A stretch of 10,105 bases of DNA from an uncultured Saprospiraceae bacterium (GCA_937967535.1 CALCMV010000323.1:1-10105); one strand, 5' to 3'; counted from the first letter of the stretch, positions 1 to 7,055 are shown. The notes: a model not told the origin generated them from the sequence alone. A program made the numbers and translations.

Positions 1-120
1 TTTCTGCCTGATAACCAATATCTTATGAACTTGACTTCACATCAAATCAGTTGCTTATCCCGATAAACGCCTTCTTTGATGCCTCGTCAAAACCATAAGC
101 TATTGATTATCAGTTTGAAA
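1..120. repeat. Long imperfect inverted repeat (about 60-bp arms)
   Basis: Bases 1-60 align with the reverse complement of 61-120 at 42 of 60 positions without gaps (position p pairs with 121-p). The best block is CTGATAA(C/T)CAATA at 8-20, continuing through CTTATG, TTGAC, CATCAAA and TTATC to the centre. The outermost TTTC/GAAA still pairs, so the structure probably continues beyond the window. No reading frame across it looks like a gene. It could be two diverged copies of the same sequence placed head to head, a MITE, or the remnant ends of an insertion sequence; the AT-rich AAATTTAAACATGCTCTAA at 121-139 could be its outer end. That last point is inference. Confidence 0.6.
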
Positions 121-150
121 AAATTTAAACATGCTCTAAAGTGTGTTTAT

Positions 151-183
151 AAGAGGGTGGACTTTCTCAGAGTTCATCCTCTT
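151..183 (+). terminator. Hairpin with T-rich tail, possible terminator
   Basis: A 13-bp stem joins 151-163 (AAGAGGGTGGACT) and 171-183 (AGTTCATCCTCTT) around a 7-nt loop. Read as plus-strand RNA it is fully paired with two G-U wobbles, and it is followed by TTCATTTT. Read on the minus strand it has two A-C mismatches and no U-run, although it begins one base past the stop codon of the minus-strand methyltransferase. It therefore fits better as a terminator for transcription arriving from the left of the window. It might still mark the 3' end of the yidC-methyltransferase transcript. Confidence 0.45.
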
Positions 184-184
184 T

Positions 185-829
185 TCATTTTCGCTTAGCC
201 ACCAAAACATAATAATTGAAAAAGAAATGCTCGTCAAAAAGGTGGGCTTCCTGAATATCACAATTTCGAGAAGTAAGCATGGCTTGATATTCGGTCAAAT
301 CATATTGATGCGGATGCAAAATATCGCCCGGAAGCAGTCGGAAAAGCTGTTTGAAAAAACCATAATTATGAGCATCAATCGACACCACAAGTGTCCCGCC
401 CGGCTTGGTCAATTTTACCAATTTATCAAAACACAAATCCAAATCTGCTACATGATTAATCGCATTCAAACAGAGAATAGTATCGTAAGTGCTATCACTT
501 TGAAAAGTCTCAAAAGCTAGGCTGTGAAAAGTCGTATTCGGGTAAGCTGCTGCATCAAAATGTTCCAATTTTTCGGCATAGCTATCCAATAATGGGTCAA
601 CCGCATCTACTTGATTATCAGCCAATACCATAAATGCACCTGCCGGACCACAGCCCACATCCAACACACGCTCGCTCACATGCGGATGCACATCTATACG
701 CGCCAAAAAATCCTGCCAATATTTACTTTTCCACGCCAGATAATCTGCCTTGGGCTTCTTTTTCAGATAGCCTTGCCACCAACGTATTTCGGCAGCTTGG
801 GCAATGTTCCAACGTAGCTGATTTTTCAT
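185..829 (-). CDS. Class I SAM-dependent methyltransferase
   Basis: This is a predicted cytoplasmic small-molecule or macromolecule methyltransferase of 214 aa. The Rossmann-fold signature is clear: motif I VLDVGCGPAG (residues 55-64) binds the SAM methionine moiety, the acidic residue after strand 2 is D78 in VDAVDP, the strand-4 motif is YDTILCLNAINHV (115-127), and KPGG (142-145) precedes strand 5. The N-terminal stretch rich in Trp and Lys (AEIRWWQGYL, then WKSKYW at 33-38) resembles methyltransferases seen in Bacteroidota, but the substrate cannot be read from sequence. The chosen start is the ATG at 829. An in-frame ATG at 883 would add 18 residues encoded mostly by the palindrome at 850-915, which is very unlikely to be real. 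It lies downstream of yidC on the same strand with 90 bp between them. No Shine-Dalgarno is visible. Confidence 0.85.
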   Translation of the reverse strand: MKNQLRWNIAQAAEIRWWQGYLKKKPKADYLAWKSKYWQDFLARIDVHPHVSERVLDVGCGPAGAFMVLADNQVDAVDPLLDSYAEKLEHFDAAAYPNTTFHSLAFETFQSDSTYDTILCLNAINHVADLDLCFDKLVKLTKPGGTLVVSIDAHNYGFFKQLFRLLPGDILHPHQYDLTEYQAMLTSRNCDIQEAHLFDEHFFFNYYVLVAKRK

Positions 830-849
830 AACCGATATAACGAAATGGA

Positions 850-915
850 AACGCGGATATGGTATTTTGTAGGGACAGGGCATGCCCTGTCCCTACAAAA
901 TACCACATCCGCGTT
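850..915. repeat. 66-nt palindrome, copy 1 of a shared-core element
   Basis: This is a near-perfect palindrome centred between 882 and 883. Each half is a 16-bp arm (AACGCGGATATGGTAT on the left) followed by the 17-nt half-core TTTGTAGGGACAGGGCA. The only mismatch is 859/906, which becomes a G-U pair in minus-strand RNA. The core (866-899) is identical to the core at 10053-10086, while the arms differ completely. It begins 4 bp past the yidC stop and ends 20 bp before the methyltransferase ATG. There is no U-run, so it is better read as an RNA-stabilising or processing hairpin than as an intrinsic terminator. It behaves like a REP- or MITE-type repeat; which family is unknown. Confidence 0.9.
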
Positions 916-919
916 CTAT

Positions 920-2836
920 TTATTTCTTCTTGGCTTTCTTCTTCTTATCCGCTTCAATTTTCGCTGTTTTCGCTTGCTGCTCTTTCAAGGCTTTTTCAAG
1001 ACTTTTTGCAAATCCTCCCTTCTTTTTTGGTTTCTTTTTATTTTTCTCTATTTCGGCTTCTATTTTCTCTTTATCAATCACCACTTCCTTCGTAATAATC
1101 GTTTGTGCAATATTTATCACATTACTAAAAAACAAATAACAACACAAACCCGCCGCAAAACTATTGAAGAACACAATAAAAAACAGCGGCATGGCATACT
1201 GCATATATTTCATCATCGGTTGTGCGCTGAAATCCATGTGTTTTGAGTTATAATAAGTATAAATCAAGGTCGTACCTGCCCACAGCAAGGTAAATAAACT
1301 AATATGCGCCCCATACATCGGCAGGTCGAATGGCAAATTGAGAATTGAATCCCACGAAGAAAGGTCATCTGCCCAAAGAAAACTCTTTTGACGAAACTCA
1401 ATCGAAGCCGGAAAGAAGCGATACAGCGCAAACCAAATCGGCATCTGCAAAAGCATCGGCATACAACCGCCCAAAGGACTCACGCCCGTTTCGCGGTAAA
1501 GATTCATCTGTGCCATTTGCAATTTTTGGGCATCATCGCCGTGCTTTTCTTTCAGTTTGGCGATTTGTGGTTTGAGTGCGCCCATCTTCGCTTGCGAGTA
1601 CAACATCTTGTAGGTCAGCGGAAATAAAATCACTTTAACAATCAATGTTAAAGCCAAAATCACCAAGCCATAATTCGGAATAAAACCCGCCAAAAAAGAA
1701 AACAAGGGACGGAAAAGATTACGATTTATCCAACCAAAAATACTCCAACCGAATGGTATAATTTGCTCAAAATCAATGTTGTAGCTTTTTAGTAATTTAT
1801 AATCATTCGGACCGATATACATTTGCATCGCAAATGATTCATTTGCCGCATGAGTATAAGGCAATGTAATATTACTACTTAGTTTTTTGATTTCATTATC
1901 TGCCTCTGACATTTCCGTAGTCACTTTCGCTCCTTTAAATTTGCTGTCTTTCGCAATCAAAGTCGAATTAAAAAACTGCTGCGAATTAGCCACCCAATGC
2001 ACACTCTTTTCCGATTCCTCTTCATCATCTCCACTACACGAACAGTAATTCGGGTCTTCATCTATTTCTCTGAAATACACCGTCGAAAGGTTCTTTTCAC
2101 TATACGCCGAAGCATCTTTTTCGAGTTTATTTAGGTAATTCACCCATTTCAATTCAATCGTTTCTACATTCCGGTCAATCACATCATTCAAACCCACAAA
2201 ATTCAGGTCATAATCAACCATATAACTACCATCTGTCACCGTAAATTTCTGCTCCAAATACCGCCCGTCTCCTGCATCTGCCTTAAAACTCACCGTATTG
2301 CCCGACACCGTTGGCACAAAATACAAATCACTCGTATAGACCTCTTTGCTCTCCGCCGAATTTACCGGTAAGCGATATTCAAACTTATTTTTTTTGTCGG
2401 CAAGCAAATTGAGTTGCTCTTTATGATAATTATCAAGCTTGTCGTTTACCCACTTTTCGTAGCCCTTCAAATCCACATTCACAATACGCGCCCCCTTCGT
2501 CGAAAAAGTGATTTTCATCTTATCATTTTCCAACACCACCTCTTCTTCACTCCCCGTTCCCGCAGATGCAAATACACCATATTTGCCCGTCATCGCTTGT
2601 TGACGCAGCGAGTCCGGCAATTGCTTGACTTGCTCCTGTTTGACCTTTTCGGCTTCTTCAGCAGGCGTGATACCGAGTTGTTTAAGACTATCCACGCGGC
2701 GTTGTTCTACAAGCACAGAATCTCGCCTCGCTCTATCGCGTTCAATCTGCTCCTCCGAAGGTCGATTGAAATAACTCATCCCTATCAACAACAGGAAAAT
2801 GAGCGTAAAACCTATAACCGTATTTTTATTATCCAT
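920..2836 (-). CDS. yidC: Membrane protein insertase YidC
   Basis: YidC/Oxa1/Alb3 insertase (638 aa) that inserts and folds inner-membrane proteins, alone or with SecYEG. Visible parts in order: N-terminal membrane anchor (about 7-23), a charged linker, a large periplasmic beta domain (about 95-345), then the conserved insertase core from about 365. The core contains GLVILALTLIVKVILFPLTYK (split here as GLVILALTLIVK and VILFPLTYK, 390-410), the cytoplasmic coiled hairpin with QAKMGALKPQI (415-425) and LGGCMPMLLQMPIWFALY (455-472), and further membrane segments near 511-528 and 549-580. K401 occupies the place of the groove arginine R366 of E. coli. The tail (591-638) is very lysine-rich, consistent with ribosome contact. 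A periplasmic acidic segment holds CSC (265-267) followed by GDDEEESE. Length and layout are normal for Bacteroidota. A promoter box lies about 140 bp upstream. Confidence 0.97.
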   Translation of the reverse strand: MDNKNTVIGFTLIFLLLIGMSYFNRPSEEQIERDRARRDSVLVEQRRVDSLKQLGITPAEEAEKVKQEQVKQLPDSLRQQAMTGKYGVFASAGTGSEEEVVLENDKMKITFSTKGARIVNVDLKGYEKWVNDKLDNYHKEQLNLLADKKNKFEYRLPVNSAESKEVYTSDLYFVPTVSGNTVSFKADAGDGRYLEQKFTVTDGSYMVDYDLNFVGLNDVIDRNVETIELKWVNYLNKLEKDASAYSEKNLSTVYFREIDEDPNYCSCSGDDEEESEKSVHWVANSQQFFNSTLIAKDSKFKGAKVTTEMSEADNEIKKLSSNITLPYTHAANESFAMQMYIGPNDYKLLKSYNIDFEQIIPFGWSIFGWINRNLFRPLFSFLAGFIPNYGLVILALTLIVKVILFPLTYKMLYSQAKMGALKPQIAKLKEKHGDDAQKLQMAQMNLYRETGVSPLGGCMPMLLQMPIWFALYRFFPASIEFRQKSFLWADDLSSWDSILNLPFDLPMYGAHISLFTLLWAGTTLIYTYYNSKHMDFSAQPMMKYMQYAMPLFFIVFFNSFAAGLCCYLFFSNVINIAQTIITKEVVIDKEKIEAEIEKNKKKPKKKGGFAKSLEKALKEQQAKTAKIEADKKKKAKKK

Positions 2837-2973
2837 CTTTATTTCGTGATTCGTTTATTTGTGATTCGTAGATTCGTTTGCTCGCAATTCCTGTACTCAA
2901 TTTATTTTTTTTTGTATAAAAATGAATAACGAATTTAGAGATAAACAAATCAACGCTTCTCAAAAAAGCGGCG

Positions 2974-2981
2974 CAAAGGTA
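2974..2981 (-). promoter_or_regulatory. Candidate Bacteroidota -7 promoter box for yidC
   Basis: On the minus strand the sequence reads TACCTTTG, a full match to the Bacteroidota sigma-A -7 consensus TAnnTTTG, followed by CGCCGC. A good -33 TTTG is not present at the usual spacing; the nearest T-rich sequence is GTTTATTTTTTTTCG immediately upstream. Transcription would begin near 2967 and give a leader of about 130 nt before the yidC ATG at 2836. Confidence 0.55.
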
Positions 2982-3045
2982 CGAAAAAAATAAACGTCCT
3001 TTAATTTGGAATAAGTCAATTTATAGATTGGACTTCGGACATCGG

Positions 3046-3077
3046 GGAATTCGGTAATTAAGGAATTCGGTAATCCC
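3046..3077. repeat. Tandem 16-bp direct repeat
   Basis: Two adjacent units, GGAATTCGGTAATTAA (3046-3061) and GGAATTCGGTAATCCC (3062-3077), share their first 13 bases. They lie inside the left arm of the larger inverted repeat. No function can be assigned. Confidence 0.7.
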
Positions 3078-3091
3078 GATAACTATCGGGA
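3074..3091. repeat. Small palindromic hairpin
   Basis: TCCCGATA (3074-3081) and TATCGGGA (3084-3091) form an 8-bp stem with a 2-nt spacer. Short palindromes of the type CCCGATAnnTATCGGG are common between genes in Bacteroidota (recollection, not checked). It is followed by CGTTCTTAG and has no U-run, so it is not called a terminator. Confidence 0.6.
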
Positions 3092-3323
3092 CGTTCTTAG
3101 AATTTTACATAAAATAATTAATAAACTATTTTATTTTAATAATAAAAAATATTCAATTGATTATCAATGAGTTACAATTTTAAATCTAATTTCCCAGTTA
3201 CCGAGTTTCCATTTTGTCCAAAGTCCAAAATGAGCAAACAAGCGAATAAATTACTGTTTATCAATTAGTTAGGAAAGTACTATTAGGTTGTTTTTGTTTT
3301 CATTTATTTTAATCTGCTTCTAT

Positions 3324-3908
3324 ATGAGTGAATTTTGGACTTATCTTCTGTTGGGCTTTGAACATATCTCTGATATTAAGGCATACGACCATATTTTGTT
3401 TGTCGTGGCATTGTGCGCCATATATCGGTTGGCACAATGGCGGTCGGTACTTGTCTTGGTGACAGCTTTTACAATCGGTCATTCATTGACATTGGCACTC
3501 GCGGCACTACAAATTATTCCGATAAATAGTGAACTCATAGAGTTTTTGATTCCTGTGACCATTCTGGCTACTTGCCTCTATAATGTGACGGCTTATGCCG
3601 CCGATTTTGATACCAAATCATTGCGCGTGAAATATATACTCGCTGCATTTTTCGGACTCATTCACGGGATGGGTTTCTCCAATTATTTTAGCATGTTGCT
3701 GGGAAAATCACAAAACATCGTCAAGCCTTTATTGGCATTTAACATTGGTATCGAACTCGGTCAGTTGATAATCGTTTTGTTGTGTTTAGGTGCGGCTTAT
3801 TTGGCATTTAATTTATTAAAAATAAAACAACGCGAATGGAATTTATTTATCTCCGGGGCAGTCGCGGGGATGGCTTTGATGCTGATATTTGAGACAAAAT
3901 TTTGGTAA
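3324..3908 (+). CDS. HupE/UreJ-like integral membrane protein
   Basis: A 194-aa polytopic membrane protein that I place in the HupE/UreJ_2 family, whose members are linked to nickel or cobalt handling, although the Bacteroidota versions lack a demonstrated role. Hydrophobic segments lie at about 24-37, 42-62, 72-92, 103-117, 136-163 and 174-190. Conserved-looking histidines and acids sit at membrane edges: GFEHISD (H14, D17), YDHILF (H23), IGHSLTLALA (H53), GLIHGMGFS (H114) and FNIGIELGQ (E144). These could bind metal. The chosen start is the ATG at 3324 (MSEFWTYL), which fits the family's N-terminus. An upstream TTG at 3288 is in frame but adds an atypical hydrophobic stretch. The gene stands alone, flanked on both sides by palindromic spacers, with no urease or hydrogenase genes in view. 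Confidence 0.8.
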   Translation: MSEFWTYLLLGFEHISDIKAYDHILFVVALCAIYRLAQWRSVLVLVTAFTIGHSLTLALAALQIIPINSELIEFLIPVTILATCLYNVTAYAADFDTKSLRVKYILAAFFGLIHGMGFSNYFSMLLGKSQNIVKPLLAFNIGIELGQLIIVLLCLGAAYLAFNLLKIKQREWNLFISGAVAGMALMLIFETKFW

Positions 3909-4288
3909 AGTTTGACTTTCCACCGACCTGTGCGAACTAAATCAAGCCCAAATATTGTTATAAAAACATTCGCCTTGCAACTTTCCCTATTTTCGGAAAG
4001 CTAACTCGTCGGACATTTTTGAAATGTCAGACGAGATATATTTCTGTTTTAATTTGAATTATTTTTTTATAAATTAAAATATTTAAACTATATAATAATT
4101 TGATTTTGAAAAAATAATACAAAAATATTGTCGTTGGACATTTCAAAAATGTCCGACGACTCACGTTTATCCTTCAATTTAAATTCAATTACAAAAACGG
4201 CTTTTCGTTTGCTCTGAATTAAATATTTTCCATTATTCAAATTCAAAATTGGCAAACACACTATAAAATACCACAAAACCACGACACA
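3909..4288. other. AT-rich intergenic region
   Basis: This 380-bp gap between two plus-strand genes holds no convincing reading frame. Its main content is the paired 31-nt hairpins at 4005-4035 and 4130-4160 with very AT-rich DNA between them. A weak stem, CTTTCC/GGAAAG (3981-4000, 8-nt loop), lacks a U-run. No clear promoter box for the gene at 4289 was found. Confidence 0.6.
4005..4160. repeat. REPIN-like pair of inverted 31-nt hairpins
   Basis: Hairpin A (4005-4035) has stem CTCGTCGGACATTT with loop TTG and one G-A mismatch. Hairpin B (4130-4160) has stem GTCGTTGGACATTT with loop CAA and one G-U wobble on the plus strand. Hairpin B is the reverse complement of A apart from a few bases, so the two copies face each other across 94 bp of AT-rich DNA. 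Inverted pairs of REP hairpins (REPINs) are typically mobilised by RAYT transposases; none is visible here, so the name is by resemblance only. The hairpin consensus also resembles a factor-independent structural repeat rather than a terminator, since neither copy is followed by a U-run. Confidence 0.7.
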
Positions 4289-5347
4289 ATGCAGATAAAA
4301 GATTTAAAAGACCAGAAGCTCATTATTCTCGAATGTATATCGGGCAGCAAAGCATATGGCTTGGACACGCCGCAGTCCGACACCGATATTCGCGGGGTAT
4401 TTATATTGCCGAAAGCACATATCTACGGTCTGAATTATGTAGAACAAGTGGCAGATAAGAAGAATGATATTGTATATTACGAATTGGGACGATTCATTCA
4501 TTTATTGGTAAAAAACAACCCGAATATTCTCGAATTATTGGCAACACCTGAAGATAAAATATTGACCAAACATCCGATTATTGACCGATTGCTGCCCGAA
4601 ATATTTCTCTCCAAACAATGCAAAAACACCTTTGGTGGTTATGCCCTCGCACAGATACATAAGGCACGGGGATTGAACAAAAAAATCGTCAATCCGGTGA
4701 GTGAACGCCGCAAATCTATCCTCGAATTTTGTTATATACAGCATGGTCAGGGTGCTATGCCGCTAATGAAATGGTTGGATATGCGCGATTACCGACAGGA
4801 GGATTGCGGCTTGGTAAATATTCCGCATTTCAAGGATACTTACGCGCTGTTTCACAATACTGACCCGACGCTGAAGTATCGCGGTATTGCCCGTAAAGAT
4901 GCCTCTACAAAAGTCGTACTCAGCAGCATACCAAAAGAGGAACAGCCTGTAGCCACGATGCACTTCAATGAGGATGGCTACGTAAAATATTGCAAAGACT
5001 ATCGCGATTATTGGGAGTGGGTAGAAAAGCGCAACGATGCCCGATACGCCACCAATATCGAACATGGCAAAAATTACGACTCTAAAAACTTAATGCACAC
5101 TTTTCGCTTATTGGATATGGCAGAGGAGATTTTGTCGCAGGGCAAAATCCTTGTGCGTCGCCCGAACCGTGAGGAGTTGCTTTCTATTCGACGCGGCGAG
5201 CATGATTATGACAATCTCATTGCCCGTGCTGAAGCGAAAATGCAGCAAGTAGAATCTGCATGGGAAAACAGCCCACTACAAGAAAAACCCGACCGCAAAC
5301 GTGCCAACCAAATTTTGGTCGAAATGCGACAGGCTTTTTATGGATAG
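4289..5347 (+). CDS. Predicted nucleotidyltransferase, RlaP/YcgL family
   Basis: A 352-aa protein of the DNA polymerase beta nucleotidyltransferase superfamily, matching the RlaP/YcgL (COG3541) type. The catalytic signature lies at the N-terminus: ISGSKAYGLDTPQSDTDIRGV (in parts: GSKAYG 19-24, SDTD 30-33, RGV 35-37). D31 and D33 are the expected metal-binding acids of the GS...DxD motif, and E65 in VYYELGRF is a candidate third carboxylate. KNNPNILELL (75-84) is another family-like block. The rest is helical and charged, with no membrane segment, so the protein is cytoplasmic. RlaP means RNA-ligase-associated protein; the true substrate is not established and no RNA ligase gene is in this window. 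The start at the ATG of 4289 gives the motif its usual spacing; no Shine-Dalgarno is seen. It converges with the gene at 5558. Confidence 0.85.
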   Translation: MQIKDLKDQKLIILECISGSKAYGLDTPQSDTDIRGVFILPKAHIYGLNYVEQVADKKNDIVYYELGRFIHLLVKNNPNILELLATPEDKILTKHPIIDRLLPEIFLSKQCKNTFGGYALAQIHKARGLNKKIVNPVSERRKSILEFCYIQHGQGAMPLMKWLDMRDYRQEDCGLVNIPHFKDTYALFHNTDPTLKYRGIARKDASTKVVLSSIPKEEQPVATMHFNEDGYVKYCKDYRDYWEWVEKRNDARYATNIEHGKNYDSKNLMHTFRLLDMAEEILSQGKILVRRPNREELLSIRRGEHDYDNLIARAEAKMQQVESAWENSPLQEKPDRKRANQILVEMRQAFYG

Positions 5348-5557
5348 TAGTCTTCGGCAGCAATAAGGAGGAACTACTCTCAAACAACTCATCATACAAT
5401 TTTCCAAATTTTTCATGGTAACCCCCATCACGATGATTTGGAATTTTGCTTATGCTTCCAAAGCATTGAAACGTAGTGAAGTCACAGTATAAAAAGTATA
5501 GCTTGCCTATAAAAAACACTCAATTTCGATTTGTAAACACCCCAAGCTATTCCTTTT
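5348..5557. other. Convergent intergenic region
   Basis: 210 bp separate the 3' ends of two converging genes. No strong terminator hairpin was found. The best structures are a weak AGTAGT/ACTACT stem just past the 4289-5347 gene and a 5-bp TATAG/CTATA hairpin near 5500 followed by AAAAAA. No gene is supported. Confidence 0.5.
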
Positions 5558-6967
5558 TCATTTCAATATCTCCAACAAAAACGCTCGCGTAGAAGGATTT
5601 TTCTCTCCTTCAATTTCCTTCCTCAAAGCTGCTTTTGCAGCCTTATCATGCGGATTGACTTGTATTATTTTTCGGGATAATTTTATGATATTCAAATAAT
5701 TAGCACGACGTGGGTTTGCGATGTTTTTTCGGCGAATGAACACCTCAAAACTATTGAGATGCGCTTCGAGGACTTCGTACTCCCTCAGCTCAAGGTAAAT
5801 TCTCAATAGTAGATTCCTTGCATTCAGATTGAGAAATACATCATTGAATTTCACTTGGTTGAGTTCTGAAATGGCTCTGTCGTATTGTTTGGTGGCATGA
5901 CACAAAAGGGCAAGGTTGTAGGTGAAGCTATCCCTACGATACTTCTTTTCAAGCCTTGATTCATAGTCATAAATAAAACGTTCTACCCACTCAAATTCCT
6001 CTAACATCAGACCTGCTGCCACAATATTTTTGTAAGTCCAGCGCGACAAAAAACCATCCTCCAAAAAAGCATCCTGCTCTAAGCCTACTTGGTACAAATC
6101 GAATAATTCATGCAAAAAAAATACATCTTTCGTCTTATTTCTACGACGAATACAATGATTAATCGCGTGGGTATAAATTTCTCTTAATTCTGCCTGCGGA
6201 AAACCTGCGCCATATTTGATAATTCCGGCTTTGAGCTGACCAAAATGCTCCTCATACTGCCCACCAATTAAGGTATGATAGATGTGATAATAAAGGTTAA
6301 TCGCGGGAATTTCCAATAAATCTGCACGGCTTTCTATCTGCTTTAAAATATCTGTCAACAGCAAAAAATCATAGTCTTTTTCAGCTACTCGCTCGTGTGT
6401 AAGCAGAACGCAGGTCTGCCGTAAAGTCTCCGCAATAAAAAAGTGATTAAAAGCATCGTGCCATGTTTGTAAGTCGCGTTCTACCTGACGATTTTCCTGC
6501 AATGAAAAAAGATATTCCTCTGCATATAATAACGATGCACGATATTGTGTATGAGCATCGTGCATGGGCTTTTTTTGCTGACGGCTACGGGCATTTTTGA
6601 GGGTGCGTTGAAATGATTTGGCGAGTTTGCGCTCACGGTAGGCTTGGGCAAGGTAGGCTTCGACAGTCGTCTGGTCGCTGCGATATTTTTCCATTGCCAG
6701 AAAACGCTCCGCTTGTTTGAGCAGCGCAGACATCAGCAGCCGCATGTCAATATCCTTGTAGGCTTGCTTCGCAAATATCGCTTGATATGCCTTTTTTTTG
6801 TCCAATGCCGCGTCATCATTTCGCCGTAATGCAGTGATGATATATTGGCAAAGCCTTGTTGCGTCCTCCTGTGTATTTAGGTAAGGCGAAGCGAGGTATT
6901 TGCCGAATTGCCGCATATCACGCTCCGAAAATGACCGCAAAACCTCCATTAATCGACTTTTTTTCAT
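5558..6967 (-). CDS. Uncharacterised helical, TPR-like protein
   Basis: A 469-aa protein whose function I do not recognise. It lacks a signal peptide and membrane segments, so it is probably cytoplasmic. It is almost wholly helical and rich in Arg, Lys, Glu, Leu and Tyr. The N-terminus (MEVLRSFSERDMRQFGKYL, 7-25, then SPYLN 27-31) resembles the opening of a family of hypothetical proteins I associate with Saprospiria-type Bacteroidota (recollection only). The C-terminal half (about 312-440) reads as paired helices with TPR-like character, for example YNLALLCHATKQYDRAISEL (350-369) and LLLRIYLELREYEVLEAHL (386-404), suggesting a protein-binding scaffold. It diverges from the secreted LRR gene, with 177 bp between the starts. 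A TAAATTTG box lies upstream. Being intact over 1.4 kb, it is probably a real gene. Confidence 0.8.
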   Translation of the reverse strand: MKKSRLMEVLRSFSERDMRQFGKYLASPYLNTQEDATRLCQYIITALRRNDDAALDKKKAYQAIFAKQAYKDIDMRLLMSALLKQAERFLAMEKYRSDQTTVEAYLAQAYRERKLAKSFQRTLKNARSRQQKKPMHDAHTQYRASLLYAEEYLFSLQENRQVERDLQTWHDAFNHFFIAETLRQTCVLLTHERVAEKDYDFLLLTDILKQIESRADLLEIPAINLYYHIYHTLIGGQYEEHFGQLKAGIIKYGAGFPQAELREIYTHAINHCIRRRNKTKDVFFLHELFDLYQVGLEQDAFLEDGFLSRWTYKNIVAAGLMLEEFEWVERFIYDYESRLEKKYRRDSFTYNLALLCHATKQYDRAISELNQVKFNDVFLNLNARNLLLRIYLELREYEVLEAHLNSFEVFIRRKNIANPRRANYLNIIKLSRKIIQVNPHDKAAKAALRKEIEGEKNPSTRAFLLEILK

Positions 6968-7055
6968 GCAAAAAATACAATAAAATTTTTACAAAAAACA
7001 TTTTAATAAATTCATAATCAGTTTCTTATAAAAAAATGTAATAAATTAATATCTA

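Larger units (their letters stand above)
3030..3226. repeat. Imperfect inverted repeat flanking an AT-rich centre
   Basis: GGACTTCGGACA (3030-3041) matches the reverse complement of the sequence ending at 3226 (GGACTTTGGACA) with one difference. The match continues with GGAA and TCGGTAA in both arms, at a 1-nt offset. The arms are about 39 nt (3030-3068 and 3188-3226) and enclose roughly 120 bp of AT-rich DNA. The architecture resembles a decayed MITE, but no transposase or target duplication was recognised. Confidence 0.45.
2837..3323. other. Intergenic region between divergent yidC and HupE-like gene
   Basis: No gene is supported in this 487-bp stretch. It holds the yidC leader with short direct repeats (GTGATTCGT at 2846-2854 and 2861-2869, GATTCGT at 2871-2877), a promoter-like box at 2974-2981, a tandem 16-mer (3046-3061 and 3062-3077), a small hairpin (3074-3091) and a longer imperfect inverted repeat (3030-3226). 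The middle, about 3100-3185, is very AT-rich. No clear TAnnTTTG promoter for the plus-strand gene at 3324 was found. Confidence 0.7.

Noticed and set aside
61..184. Possible transposase remnant on the minus strand (frame containing YGFDEASKKAFIGISN)
   Set aside because: Too short, has no start, and lies within the inverted repeat; no transposase motif could be confirmed.
143..520. Plus-strand 125-aa frame antisense to the methyltransferase
   Set aside because: Overlaps a gene with clear SAM-binding motifs and shows no domain of its own.
845..1246. Plus-strand frames starting in or near the palindrome and running antisense to the 3' part of yidC
   Set aside because: They are shadows of the lysine-rich yidC tail; the ATG comes from the palindrome core.
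4088..4282. 64-aa minus-strand frame in the AT-rich spacer
   Set aside because: It runs through the right REPIN-like hairpin, is dominated by AT-driven residues (Ile, Lys, Phe, Asn), and has no family features.
5217..5519. Minus-strand 100-aa reading frame across the convergent spacer and the 3' end of the nucleotidyltransferase gene
   Set aside because: Half of it lies antisense to a well-supported gene, and the rest has no recognisable domain; treated as chance.
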